Assembly: GCA_002319075.1 (NCBI GenBank)
Contig: NVQB01000001.1
Span: forward strand, 3,782,001-3,846,000
Direction of reading: 5' to 3'
DNA length: 64,000 bases
DNA from: Sphingobacteriaceae bacterium
Lineage (GTDB): Bacteria > Bacteroidota > Bacteroidia > B-17B0 > Aurantibacillaceae
Shown: one piece after another, positions 14,963-23,194 of the stretch
Position numbering within the stretch: position 1 is the stretch's first letter
Layout: every line of letters begins with the position of its first letter
Notes under the pieces: model-generated
Seen by the model: the letters and a program-made list of their open reading frames with translations, nothing else
Told to the model about the DNA's origin: nothing
Database searches by the model: none
Translations under genes and position numbers: made by a program

Positions 14963-16151
14963 AAGATATTCTATTTTGTGGCTTGGGCTTATGGTAACTT
15001 TACCAAGTATGTTTTTTCCTGACTTTAATGCTGCCGGACTTCCTGAAATACTGAGTGTCCTGGCTTTTCTTGGTTTTATAACACTTGTAATAAATTACTG
15101 TATTGCTTACTTGCCCCTTTCTTTGTTTAAAAATGTGCGTTTAACCACTGAAACGAATACGCCTCCTATTTCCATTATTATCTGCGCCAAAAATGAAGAT
15201 GAAAATCTAACGGAATTTCTTCCCAAGATTTTAACGCAGGAATATCCCGATTTTGAAGTAATAGTGGTAAACGACTGTAGCTACGACAATACCGAAAACG
15301 TGATAGATGAGTTTGCAAAGATCTTCCCTAATCTTCGCAAAGCCAATATTAAAGAAGATGCTTATTACAAGCATGGAAAAAAATTCGCCATGCTGGTAGG
15401 AATTAAGGCAGCGAAACATAACGCCCTTTTATTTACAGATGCCGATTGTTATCCCTCGTCCAACAATTGGCTAGCGGAAATGGCCTCCGGATTTTCCGGA
15501 GAACGTGAAATCGTTTTAGGCTATGGCGCTTACGAAAAACACAAAGGCTTTTTAAATAAGTTAATTCGTTTCGATACTTTTATTATCGGGGTGAATTATC
15601 TTTCTTCTGCAATTAAAAACAAGCCTTATATGGGAGTGGGACGAAACCTGGCTTACACAAAAGAGTTGTTTTTTAAAGAAAAAGGCTTTTCTAAACATTA
15701 TCATATCAATTCAGGCGACGACGATCTTTTTGTTAATAATGCCGGCAACTCTGTGAATACAAATGTGTGTATAGAGAAAGATGCTATTACCTATTCACGC
15801 CCTAAGAAAACTTTTAAGCAATGGAATTTTCAAAAAACAAGACACCTTACAACGGCGCCGCTCTATTCCTCTGCTTCTAAATCTAAAATAGCTTTTAACT
15901 ATTTTTCACAATACTTCTTTTATTTCAGTTTAATCCCTTTAAGTTTTTCGCTTCAAACAGTTTTGCTTATTCCAATCCTGCTTCTGTTAAAGGTTTTAGT
16001 ACAGGTGATAATGTTGAACAAAGCGTGCAAAAAGTTAAATGAAAAAGACCTGTTAGCAGGAAGTGCGCTTTATGAGTTGATTCTTTTATTTATTTATCCT
16101 ATCTTTCATATTAGCAAAATCTTTTATAAACCAAACAAGTGGACGAACTAG
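14958..16151 (+). CDS. Membrane-anchored family 2 glycosyltransferase
   Basis: 397 residues. An N-terminal hydrophobic region (about 1-55, two helices) precedes a GT2 catalytic domain: P-P-I-S-I-I-I-C-A-K-N-E-D-E-N-L at about 70-85, V-V-N-D-C-S-Y-D-N-T near 110, the metal-binding F-T-D-A-D-C (D-x-D) near 160, and G-D-D-D-L-F followed by the Q-W-N-F-Q-K-T-R-H acceptor-side motif (Q-x-x-R-W type). The C-terminus has two to three helices. It resembles membrane glycosyltransferases that extend polysaccharides or make glycolipids. The ECF sigma gene overlaps its end by 13 bases, so the three genes to rsmG probably form one operon. Confidence 0.88.
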   Translation: MQRYSILWLGLMVTLPSMFFPDFNAAGLPEILSVLAFLGFITLVINYCIAYLPLSLFKNVRLTTETNTPPISIIICAKNEDENLTEFLPKILTQEYPDFEVIVVNDCSYDNTENVIDEFAKIFPNLRKANIKEDAYYKHGKKFAMLVGIKAAKHNALLFTDADCYPSSNNWLAEMASGFSGEREIVLGYGAYEKHKGFLNKLIRFDTFIIGVNYLSSAIKNKPYMGVGRNLAYTKELFFKEKGFSKHYHINSGDDDLFVNNAGNSVNTNVCIEKDAITYSRPKKTFKQWNFQKTRHLTTAPLYSSASKSKIAFNYFSQYFFYFSLIPLSFSLQTVLLIPILLLLKVLVQVIMLNKACKKLNEKDLLAGSALYELILLFIYPIFHISKIFYKPNKWTN

Positions 16152-16762
16152 AAGATAACGAGCAAAAACTAACCACCAAGGCGGTCTATGATTATAGACT
16201 TGTTAAGCTTGCTATCGAAAAGGATGATCAGAAAGCTTACGCAGAGCTACTGAACCGCTACAAGGAAAGCGTTTTCTTCACCATGATGAAGATGTGCAAT
16301 AACAAAGATGATGCTGAAGATCTTACAATCGAAGCCTTTGGCCGCGCTTTTAAAAAACTGGATCAATATAGTCCCGATTTTGCCTTTAGTACCTGGTTAT
16401 TTAAAATTGCCAGTAACAACGCCATCGATTTTTTACGCAAGAAAAAACAGACTTTCGCATTGTCTTTAGATAATAAGACAGAAGGAACGGAAGGATTGGA
16501 TTACACATCGAGCATCAAATCTCATTCGCTTGATCCTGAAGAAACGTTTATTAAAAAGCAAAAAATAGAAAATATTCGCGTGCTGGTAGATAATTTAAAG
16601 CCGAAATACAAAGAGATGATCGAACTCTTTTATTTCCAGGAATTGAGTCACGAAGAAATCGCTAACAAATTGCATTTGCCTTTGGGAACCATTAAGGCCC
16701 AGCTTTTCAGAGCAAGAGATCTACTCTACAACGCATTTCAACACACAGAAGGAAAAAAATAA
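16139..16762 (+). CDS. ECF-type RNA polymerase sigma factor
   Basis: 207 residues from a GTG start at 16139, which overlaps the end of the GT2 gene by 13 bases. Region 2 (about 25-95): Y-A-E-L-L-N-R-Y-K-E-S-V-F-F-T, then D-A-E-D-L-T-I-E-A-F-G-R-A-F-K and F-S-T-W-L-F-K-I-A-S-N-N-A-I-D. Region 4 (about 145-200): L-K-P-K-Y-K-E-M-I-E-L-F-Y-F-Q-E-L-S-H-E-E-I-A-N-K-L-H-L-P-L-G-T-I-K-A-Q-L-F-R-A-R. No anti-sigma gene is next to it; the rsmG start follows its stop with no gap. This gene order with rsmG suggests a conserved, possibly housekeeping ECF factor rather than a stress regulon switch. Confidence 0.92.
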   Translation: MDELEDNEQKLTTKAVYDYRLVKLAIEKDDQKAYAELLNRYKESVFFTMMKMCNNKDDAEDLTIEAFGRAFKKLDQYSPDFAFSTWLFKIASNNAIDFLRKKKQTFALSLDNKTEGTEGLDYTSSIKSHSLDPEETFIKKQKIENIRVLVDNLKPKYKEMIELFYFQELSHEEIANKLHLPLGTIKAQLFRARDLLYNAFQHTEGKK

Positions 16763-17386
16763 GTGATAGACATTATTCATAAGTACTTTCCAGCACTTCC
16801 AGCAGAACAAGTTTCACATTTTGAAAAACTATTTGATCTTTATAGTTTGTGGAACGGGCAGATCAATGTGATCTCACGTAAGGATATTGATCTTTTATAC
16901 GAACGCCATATTTTACATTCTTTAGGCATTGCGAAAGTGATGCAGTTTAAACCTGGTACACAGGTGATGGATGTGGGAACTGGTGGTGGTTTCCCGGGTA
17001 TTCCTTTAGCGATACTTTTTCCGGAAACACAATTTACTTTGGTAGACAGTATAGGTAAAAAAATAAAAGTAGTAACGGAGGTTGCTGCGGCTTTGGGTTT
17101 AAAAAATGTAAAAGCGTATCACAAACGTGCAGAAGAACTGGATCAAAAGTTTCATTTCGTGGTAAGCCGCGCTGTTACAGAGTTTCCGGTGTTTCATAGC
17201 TGGGTTAAAAATAAATTTCTCAAAGAAAATTTTAACGATCTTCCAAATGGCATTCTTTACTTAAAGGGAGGAGATTTAAAAGAAGAGTTCGGTCGCTTTT
17301 TTAACCAGGCCAGATTTTATGACTTAAAAGATTTTTTTTCGGAAGAATTTTTCGAGACCAAGAAGGTTGTTTATTTTAAGATGTAA
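16763..17386 (+). CDS. rsmG: 16S rRNA (guanine527-N7)-methyltransferase
   Basis: 207 residues. The start is GTG at 16763, the base after the previous stop codon, so translation is likely coupled. Family marks are L-W-N-G-Q-I-N-V-I-S-R-K-D, the E-R-H-I-L-H-S-L motif, the SAM-binding loop V-M-D-V-G-T-G-G-G-F-P-G-I-P-L-A, the acidic end of strand 2 (L-V-D-S-I-G-K-K) and V-S-R-A-V-T. It methylates G527 in the 530 loop of 16S rRNA; loss gives low-level streptomycin resistance in other bacteria. Length is normal. Confidence 0.95.
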   Translation: MIDIIHKYFPALPAEQVSHFEKLFDLYSLWNGQINVISRKDIDLLYERHILHSLGIAKVMQFKPGTQVMDVGTGGGFPGIPLAILFPETQFTLVDSIGKKIKVVTEVAAALGLKNVKAYHKRAEELDQKFHFVVSRAVTEFPVFHSWVKNKFLKENFNDLPNGILYLKGGDLKEEFGRFFNQARFYDLKDFFSEEFFETKKVVYFKM

Positions 17387-17460
17387 GCATCTGTCATTAT
17401 TAACTTATATTTTCGGTAAATAGTTTTATTTTAGATAATTTTCTCCAGCTTTAATAACCC

Positions 17461-18390
17461 ATGTTAAAGAAAATTTTTCTCTTCCTGCTTTTAATTTTAT
17501 TTTGCGATTTGAGTTATTCTCAAAAACTAAATCGCTTTAATAAACACGGTCAGCGCACCGGTAAATGGATAACCTACAATGATTCTGCGAAAACATCCAA
17601 ATCCATTGAGGGACGCTATAGGAACGGAAATCCAAAAGGCACATTTTATTTTTATACGCTGGATGGTACCCTGGAGCGAAAAGAAGTTTCGCGTTTTAAA
17701 ATACTGAAAACCACCTTTTATTATCCGGATAAAAAAATTCAGTTTAAAGGTCAGGCACGTATAGATAATGAAACAGATAAAGTTCATTATTACTTTTTTG
17801 GGAAGTGGAAGTATTACGATACCACAGGGCAGGTTTTGAAATATGTCTACTATGAAAAAGGAAGGCAGGTTAAAACCGAGTACACTGATAAAAATAATAA
17901 AACCAACGATTCGCTTACTGGAGTATTGGTCTTGCTTGATACTGTCTTCCAGGCACGTAATGAAGGTTTGCTGGACAGTATTTCAAGAGCGGGATTTAAT
18001 ATTCAGAAAAGAGAGCGCCTGCAATTTGAGCTCTACATGACCGATACTGCAAGCTATCGTATATTGGATTTCATTTTATCGAAGTACGGTTATCCGTCTA
18101 AAGATAAGGTTCACGAACAATCGGTTGTGCCATTCTATATTTTAAGTTTTGCTCCAACAGGTATTCGTGAAAAATACCTCCCGCTTTTAATAAAGGCTGC
18201 AGATAAGGGTGACATTGAATGGAAGTCGCTTGCTTTTTATATTGATAAGATAAAAGTTGCAAAAGGAGAAAAACAGGTTTACGGCACGCAATATTATCGC
18301 AACCTCAAAGGAAAGTCGCTGGAGCATAGTTATTATCCTGTGGAAGATCCGGAGAAGCTGCAGGAGCGAAGGGCCTCGGTGGGGCTATAG
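17461..18390 (+). CDS. Secreted MORN-like protein with a DUF6624-like C-terminus
   Basis: 309 residues. A signal peptide (about 1-20, ends S-Y-S-Q) is followed by MORN-like / YwqK-type repeats: G-Q-R-T-G-K-W-I-T-Y, G-N-P-K-G-T-F-Y-F-Y, F-F-G-K-W-K-Y-Y-D-T-T-G. From about residue 160 the sequence has the DUF6624 pattern, notably L-P-L-L-I-K-A-A-D-K-G-D-I-E-W-K-S-L-A-F-Y-I-D-K-I and the G-x-x-Q-V-Y-G-T-Q-Y motif. The combination suggests an exported protein of the cell envelope; activity is unknown for both parts. Repeat array 2 begins a few bases after the stop codon. Confidence 0.75.
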   Translation: MLKKIFLFLLLILFCDLSYSQKLNRFNKHGQRTGKWITYNDSAKTSKSIEGRYRNGNPKGTFYFYTLDGTLERKEVSRFKILKTTFYYPDKKIQFKGQARIDNETDKVHYYFFGKWKYYDTTGQVLKYVYYEKGRQVKTEYTDKNNKTNDSLTGVLVLLDTVFQARNEGLLDSISRAGFNIQKRERLQFELYMTDTASYRILDFILSKYGYPSKDKVHEQSVVPFYILSFAPTGIREKYLPLLIKAADKGDIEWKSLAFYIDKIKVAKGEKQVYGTQYYRNLKGKSLEHSYYPVEDPEKLQERRASVGL

Positions 18391-18752
18391 GAGCTCGGCT
18401 ATACGCATTCTGGCCTTAACATCCACCTGGCATTGTCACTTCGAGCGTAGTCGAGAAGATTGCACACTCAAGAAGATCTCCCTTCGAGCGTAGTCGAGAA
18501 GATTACCCTGTCGAGAAGGTTGTCCCTTCGAGCGTAGTCGAGAAGATTGCACAATCAAGAAGGATGTCACTTCGAGCGTAGTCGAGAAGATTGCACAGTC
18601 AAGAGGATGTCCCTTCGAGCGTAGTCGAGAAGATTACCCTGTCGAGAAGATTGTCCCTTCGAGCGTAGTCGAGAAGATTGCACAGTCAAGAAGGTTGTCA
18701 CTTCGAGCGTAGTCGAGAAGATTGCGTAGTCGAGAAGATGCAGCATAGCCCC
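18381..18752. repeat. Repeat array 2: seven units of 43-44 bp bounded by short inverted repeats
   Basis: Units with the core CTTCGAGCGTAGTCGAGAAG start at 18439, 18482, 18526, 18570, 18613, 18657 and 18701, and a partial copy is at about 18724-18739. Units alternate between two linker types (ATTGCACA.TCAAGAAG and ATTACCCTGTCGAGAAG), giving a three-unit (131 bp) periodicity between 18482 and 18613. The left edge at 18397-18426 is the inverted half of an array 3 unit, broken at its hairpin loop. GGGGCTAT (18381-18388, inside the last codons of the preceding gene) and ATAGCCCC (18745-18752) bracket the array. No gene lies in the stretch. Confidence 0.95.
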
Positions 18753-18760
18753 CTGTAAAA

Positions 18761-21232
18761 TCAAGGAGCAACCGGTTGACTGGGCGTCAACATCTCCGGC
18801 CGTATCATCGGCAGGACTTTTTTCACCTCCGTGTAATTCGGATTAATCTGCAAAGCCTTATCCCAATTACGTTTAGCAAGATCATATTTACCCTGGTTAA
18901 AATAGATACCCCCCAAATTAAAATACGCTTCTGCATTCCGGGGTTCTACTAAAGTCAGAAAATTAAACGCTATGGCTGCCGAATCTAAACGTCCTCTGTG
19001 ATAACTGCTGTTTCCTCGATTCGTTAGATCCTGCGCAAACGCCTGGAAGTAACCGCGCAGGTAGGGATTATTAGGATACAAACGTTCTGCATTTTTCCAG
19101 TAAAAGAGTGCTTCAAAGTCTTTGTGCAATTTAAAATAGAGTAGTCCAAGATTAAGGTACCCATTCACATAGCGCGGATGCAGTTCTATCGCATGTTTCA
19201 AAACTTCAGCCCCATGATTTAAAACGGCTTCATTCTTCGTTTTGTACTTCCCTGATTTCACCTCTTCATCAATATTTTTCAGGGTGCCGTTAAAATCGTT
19301 AAACGTGGTATCGTAGCCCGGTTTTTTATATCCAATAATATCTCTTGTGTTCGAAAGATCAACGTATCGCGCGCCGGCATTGCCAAGGCAAAGCACTGAA
19401 TTCGGCATGGTCTTTACATCTTTTAAAAATAAGGTGACATCGTTTTTCCAATCAAAATTCCTTTCCCAGGTTTTACAGCCAAATAAAAAACCCACAACTG
19501 ACACGAAGAAACTTAATGCCAGTCTACGCGTGCTTAATTTAAGAACCGACAATTTATCCAGTCCTTTCAAAATTAGGTAAGCTGCAGCGATACAAAAACC
19601 TATGGACGAATGAAAAATCAAACGTTCGCCCATGGTCGCGCCAATATCCATAAGAACGTTGCCAATGAGCAGGGCAAATAAAATGTACGTCATCAGTGCA
19701 AAACCAAGTATGTGTTTTTTTAAAGTGTAATATATTGCGAGTATGACCATACCAATATGTATAACAAGAGAAAGAATGAAATCCCAACTCGTAAAATGTC
19801 TGTAGGCAATGGAATCAAAAGAATAATCAGACGACAAAGGATGCGGAAATGTCTGTAAAATCAAGTACTTCATTAGAACATAAACTTTTGTGCAAAATCT
19901 TTCTTCACCGGTTGCCAGCAAATAAGGGTTGTTGAGGATTTCGGTATCCGGCACACCTGGTTTTAATTTTACAGCCATCCAACGCATCCCAATATAAATA
20001 AGCACGACGAAAAATAACCAGCTCATCAATTTTAGAAAATTATTCTTTTTGCTTACTCCCATAAAAAAAACAACAACGCCAATAAAAAGAAAAGGAAATA
20101 ACCAAAAGGAACGTACAGGTTTGGCACCGGGCATAGCATGAACATCAAAATCTCTTTTAATGTATGTCATAATAAGGGCACAAAGCACGAAGGCAAATGT
20201 GACATACAGCGCAGGTTTAAATTGTTCTGTTTTTTTAAAGGTTCTAAAGTCAAAATCATTTTGTGTGAAAAAATAAACAGACAATGGAATAATAAATAAA
20301 AGCATAACCGCGTATTCCTTTGATAGCAATGCAAGCAAGAGCATGAGGCTGCACCAGAAAATGTGAATGGTTTTTTTTGTTTCTAAATACCGGAAAGTAT
20401 AAAAGAAAGTCAATGCAATAAATATCAAAGAAAAGAGTTCGTCACGGCTTTTTACATTGGCAATTGCCTCTGAATGTATCGGATGCATCGTAAATAACAA
20501 TGCAGCTAAAAAAGCAAGGTCAGGTTGGCTTCGGAAAAAATAACGCGAAAAAACCAGGTACAAAAACATACAGCCTAAGGCAAAACACCAGATGTTATTA
20601 AAGTGACGTACGCCTGCACCATAGAGTTGACAATCGATTTCATTAAAAATTCCGTCTTTGTTAATGTCTTCTTCTGGTTCGTCTTTAAAGTTTTTATTTT
20701 TATCCCAGCAGTTATAACATTCATTAGGTTGTGCCGAGCCGTCGAAGTTCAGATCTACAAAATCATTGTACTCGTAATTGGTTTCTGGCCGGCCGCAAGG
20801 GGTTGTGAAGTTAACCTGTCCTGCATCCAGCATACCGTTCTTATTCGAGTCTTCGCGTTTTAAATACAGTCCGGTTCTGTACGGACCAATGAATTCCTGT
20901 TCAATGGCAAAGCTCACGGCTGACAATGGTCTGTACCGTCCGCCCGCCAGTTGATCTGTAGCACACATACGCCTGTAAAAACTTTCGTATGCGTCTTTCA
21001 TCAAAATGTCTTTTATGCCTCTTACACCTTTAACTACATGATCGTTTTGATGAATGATAATGCCATCATCGAGGGCGTATTCGCCGTTAATAGACGTAAT
21101 GTAAAAAGTAAACGCTACTATGCCAATCAGCCATAAAGCGCTTCGCTGCGTAAGGAAAGAGACATACTGAAAGGGTAGATCGGCGGATGAAACAACGGGA
21201 GCTTTTAAAAAAGGTTTTTTAGGAGCAGACAT
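18761..21232 (-). CDS. TMTC/DUF1736-like TPR membrane protein with EF-hand-like loops
   Basis: 823 residues. Ten or more helices occupy about 33-620, followed by TPR repeats (about 640-815: E-L-H-P-R-Y-V-N-G-Y-L-N-L-G, V-E-P-R-N-A-E-A-Y-F-N-L-G, I-N-P-N-Y). The first extracytoplasmic loop has the acidic pair Y-A-L-D-D of GT-C O-mannosyltransferases and G-R-Y-R-P-L-S, both as in TMTC proteins. Unusually, residues 128-200 of this loop contain four D-x-N/D-x-D/N-G type calcium-binding loops (128-139, 160-171, 177-188, 189-200). It probably glycosylates exported proteins or lipids. The start is 60-odd bases downstream of nothing else on the strand, so it is monocistronic. Confidence 0.85.
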   Translation of the reverse strand: MSAPKKPFLKAPVVSSADLPFQYVSFLTQRSALWLIGIVAFTFYITSINGEYALDDGIIIHQNDHVVKGVRGIKDILMKDAYESFYRRMCATDQLAGGRYRPLSAVSFAIEQEFIGPYRTGLYLKREDSNKNGMLDAGQVNFTTPCGRPETNYEYNDFVDLNFDGSAQPNECYNCWDKNKNFKDEPEEDINKDGIFNEIDCQLYGAGVRHFNNIWCFALGCMFLYLVFSRYFFRSQPDLAFLAALLFTMHPIHSEAIANVKSRDELFSLIFIALTFFYTFRYLETKKTIHIFWCSLMLLLALLSKEYAVMLLFIIPLSVYFFTQNDFDFRTFKKTEQFKPALYVTFAFVLCALIMTYIKRDFDVHAMPGAKPVRSFWLFPFLFIGVVVFFMGVSKKNNFLKLMSWLFFVVLIYIGMRWMAVKLKPGVPDTEILNNPYLLATGEERFCTKVYVLMKYLILQTFPHPLSSDYSFDSIAYRHFTSWDFILSLVIHIGMVILAIYYTLKKHILGFALMTYILFALLIGNVLMDIGATMGERLIFHSSIGFCIAAAYLILKGLDKLSVLKLSTRRLALSFFVSVVGFLFGCKTWERNFDWKNDVTLFLKDVKTMPNSVLCLGNAGARYVDLSNTRDIIGYKKPGYDTTFNDFNGTLKNIDEEVKSGKYKTKNEAVLNHGAEVLKHAIELHPRYVNGYLNLGLLYFKLHKDFEALFYWKNAERLYPNNPYLRGYFQAFAQDLTNRGNSSYHRGRLDSAAIAFNFLTLVEPRNAEAYFNLGGIYFNQGKYDLAKRNWDKALQINPNYTEVKKVLPMIRPEMLTPSQPVAP

Positions 21233-21444
21233 GTTTGTGGTTTGTTAGTGAGTTTAAGCTTGCATTAAGACAATAGAAATTCGCTTCTCCGAAAAGAAAA
21301 ATTTTAAACCTGGAAAAGAATTTAGTGATCAGTTCTTAAGGAGAGCGGGTATCGGAATGTGTTTTTGTCATTTTTCTGGGCAAAGTACGTTTAGCACGTT
21401 CAGGGTGATGGACGCAAAAGTTATTTTTATGAAATGAAACGTAG

Positions 21445-21825
21445 TTAGTTGCGAATTACCAGTGTGGGAATACTGGTAAGCATTGTAGAACTATTTACAG
21501 ATATCGTAGTGTTTTTAATAGATAGCGACTCATCATAGGAAATAAAATTTCCTGCACTGTTTGAAGTGTAATTAGGTTCATTCAAATAGAAAATTCCGGC
21601 TGAGATCAATAGTAACGATAGACCCACGTGGTAAAATTTAAAATCCAGTTTAAAGAATAGTAAAAATCTTTCTAAAAAAGAAGTGTTTGCCGTTTCTACT
21701 TTTTTTCTTGCAAGTACTCTTTCACGCGCTGCAAAAATTAAAGCAGGGTTTGGACTTTCTATCTCTGATGCTTCCACTGATAGTATCTCTCCGAGAAAAT
21801 TATCAAGTTCTTTCTTTCTGTCCAT
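21445..21825 (-). CDS. Small single-helix protein, probable anti-sigma partner
   Basis: 126 residues. An acidic cytoplasmic N-terminus (about 1-65, with E-L-D-N-F-L-G-E-I-L and A-A-R-E-R-V-L-A-R-K-K) is followed by one hydrophobic helix (about 75-93) and a short polar tail. It starts three bases after the ECF sigma stop codon, so it is surely co-transcribed. Size, topology and position fit an anti-sigma factor that binds the sigma factor in the cytoplasm, but no recognised zinc or ASD motif is present, so this is inference from context. Confidence 0.65.
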   Translation of the reverse strand: MDRKKELDNFLGEILSVEASEIESPNPALIFAARERVLARKKVETANTSFLERFLLFFKLDFKFYHVGLSLLLISAGIFYLNEPNYTSNSAGNFISYDESLSIKNTTISVNSSTMLTSIPTLVIRN

Positions 21826-21828
21826 GTT

Positions 21829-22428
21829 TTAATGTATTACGGGATTAAATATCTGCAATCTGTCTTCCAGGATTTTTAAAGTATAATGCAGTCTCGATTT
21901 TACGCTGCCTTCCGGGCAATTCTGTATGAAAGCGATTTCTGCAATTGTTTTTTCTTCCTGGTATTTTAAAATAAATGCTTCTTTTTTTTCTGGTGGCAAT
22001 TCCTCTAGTGTTTCCTCTAACATTTTTCTAAATTCAACGGCATCGAGTTTGTTCGCTAGTTTTAAAAAACTACTTTCGTTTACCTTTGTATCCAGATAAA
22101 ATATCTCGTCCTGACTCTGCAAAACCACTTGTTTATGACGGTAATAATTTTTACAAGTGTTAGAGGCCACTGAAAAAATCCAGGTCTTAAATGAACGGCT
22201 TCGGTCAAACTTTTCAGGATGCTCCGCTATTTTTAAGAACAAATCCTGCAAAGCATCTTCTGCAAGATCTTTATCAAAATTCAACATGCGTGTGAAATAA
22301 ATCATCAGGCGCCTGCTGTATCTTTCGTAAAGCTCATCAAAGGCCATAACTTCTCCATTGCTCAGATGAAACATTAATTCTTCGTCGGGGTATATGGCGA
22401 ATTTGTTTTTTCTTTCAGGCATGGGCAA
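21829..22428 (-). CDS. ECF-type RNA polymerase sigma factor
   Basis: 199 residues. Region 2 (about 20-90): F-D-E-L-Y-E-R-Y-S-R-R-L-M-I-Y-F, then D-L-A-E-D-A-L-Q-D-L-F-L-K-I and F-K-T-W-I-F-S-V-A-S-N-T-C-K-N-Y-Y-R. Region 4 (about 135-190): L-P-P-E-K-K-E-A-F-I-L-K-Y-Q-E-E-K-T-I-A-E-I-A-F-I-Q-N-C-P-E-G-S-V-K-S-R-L. Followed after three bases by a small one-helix protein that may be its anti-sigma factor. The upstream region toward array 3 has only a weak -7-like sequence. Target genes are unknown. Confidence 0.92.
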   Translation of the reverse strand: MPMPERKNKFAIYPDEELMFHLSNGEVMAFDELYERYSRRLMIYFTRMLNFDKDLAEDALQDLFLKIAEHPEKFDRSRSFKTWIFSVASNTCKNYYRHKQVVLQSQDEIFYLDTKVNESSFLKLANKLDAVEFRKMLEETLEELPPEKKEAFILKYQEEKTIAEIAFIQNCPEGSVKSRLHYTLKILEDRLQIFNPVIH

Positions 22429-22514
22429 TGCTCGTTCTTAAATAGCTGTACACCAAGATCGAAACAAAGTTCATTGGTTATTTGAAGCAAGTGTGAAGAA
22501 ATGTGAAAAGAGAT

Positions 22515-23062
22515 GTCAATCGAGCAGGATTAACATCCAGTGGATGTTAAGGCCAGCTTGTGTGTAGTCGTGTCAATCGAGCAGGATTAACATCCAGTGG
22601 ATGTTAAGGCCGACTTGTTTGTAGTCGTGTCAATCGAGCAGGATTAACATCCAGTGGATGTTAAGGCCAGCTTGTGTTTAGTCGTGTCACTTCGAGCAGG
22701 ATTAACATCCAGTGGATGTTAAGGCCAGCTTGTGCGTAGTCGTGTCACTTCGAGCAGGATTAACATCCAGTGGATGTTAAGGCCAGCTTGTGCGTAGCCG
22801 GTGTCACTTCGAGCAGGATTAACATCCAGTGGATGTTAAGGCCAGCTTGTGCGTAGCCGGTGTCACTTCGAGCAGGATTAACATCCAGTGGATGTTAAGG
22901 CCAGCTTGTGCGTAGCCGGTGTCACTTCGAGCAGGATTAACATCCAGTGGATGTTAAGGCCAGCTTGTGCGTAGCCGGTGTCACTTCGAGCAGGATTAAC
23001 ATCCACTGGATGTTAAGGCCAGCTTGTGTTTAGTCGTGTCACTTCGAGCGTAGTCGAGAAGT
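22515..23062. repeat. Repeat array 3: nine units of 57-59 bp, each with a 9-bp hairpin
   Basis: Units start at 22515, 22572, 22629, 22686, 22744, 22803, 22862, 22921 and 22980. Each contains TTAACATCC-AGT-GGATGTTAA, a perfect 9-base stem with a three-base loop, preceded by CGAGCAGGA and followed by GGCCAGCTTGTG. The first three units start GTCAATCGAG and the later ones GTCACTTCGAG; length variants differ by an extra G (GCCGGTG versus GTCGTG). In the last unit the loop reads ACT, the reverse complement of the others. The array ends in an array 2 module (23042-23061) just before the terminator of the APC transporter. There is no coding sequence here. Confidence 0.95.
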
Positions 23063-23087
23063 AAAAAAAGGGCCCAACGAGGGCCCT
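23063..23087 (-). terminator. Rho-independent terminator of the APC transporter
   Basis: On the minus strand AGGGCCC, loop TCGTT, GGGCCCT, then seven T. Located about 108 bases after the stop codon of the transporter and immediately outside array 3. Confidence 0.85.
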
Positions 23088-23194
23088 AAAAGGATTTTTC
23101 TTGCGGGATTTCTCCCAGGACGGGTTGTTTGTACGCAACCATAAAAAATCCTTCCACAGTTCATATTGAAAAAACCGTGCCAGATCTTTTGAAA

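Noticed and set aside
18257-18493. Plus-strand ORF at the end of the MORN-like gene
   Set aside because: It is a shifted frame of that gene which continues into repeat array 2.
18567-18764. Small minus-strand ORF across array 2
   Set aside because: It consists only of translated repeat units with no RBS-like or promoter signal.
21233-21444. Gene or RNA between the TMTC gene and the anti-sigma-like gene
   Set aside because: No open frame of note and no stable hairpin; it holds only the TMTC promoter region.
22515-23062. CRISPR array with palindromic repeats
   Set aside because: The whole 57-59 bp unit is repeated, so there are no distinct spacers, and no cas gene is near.
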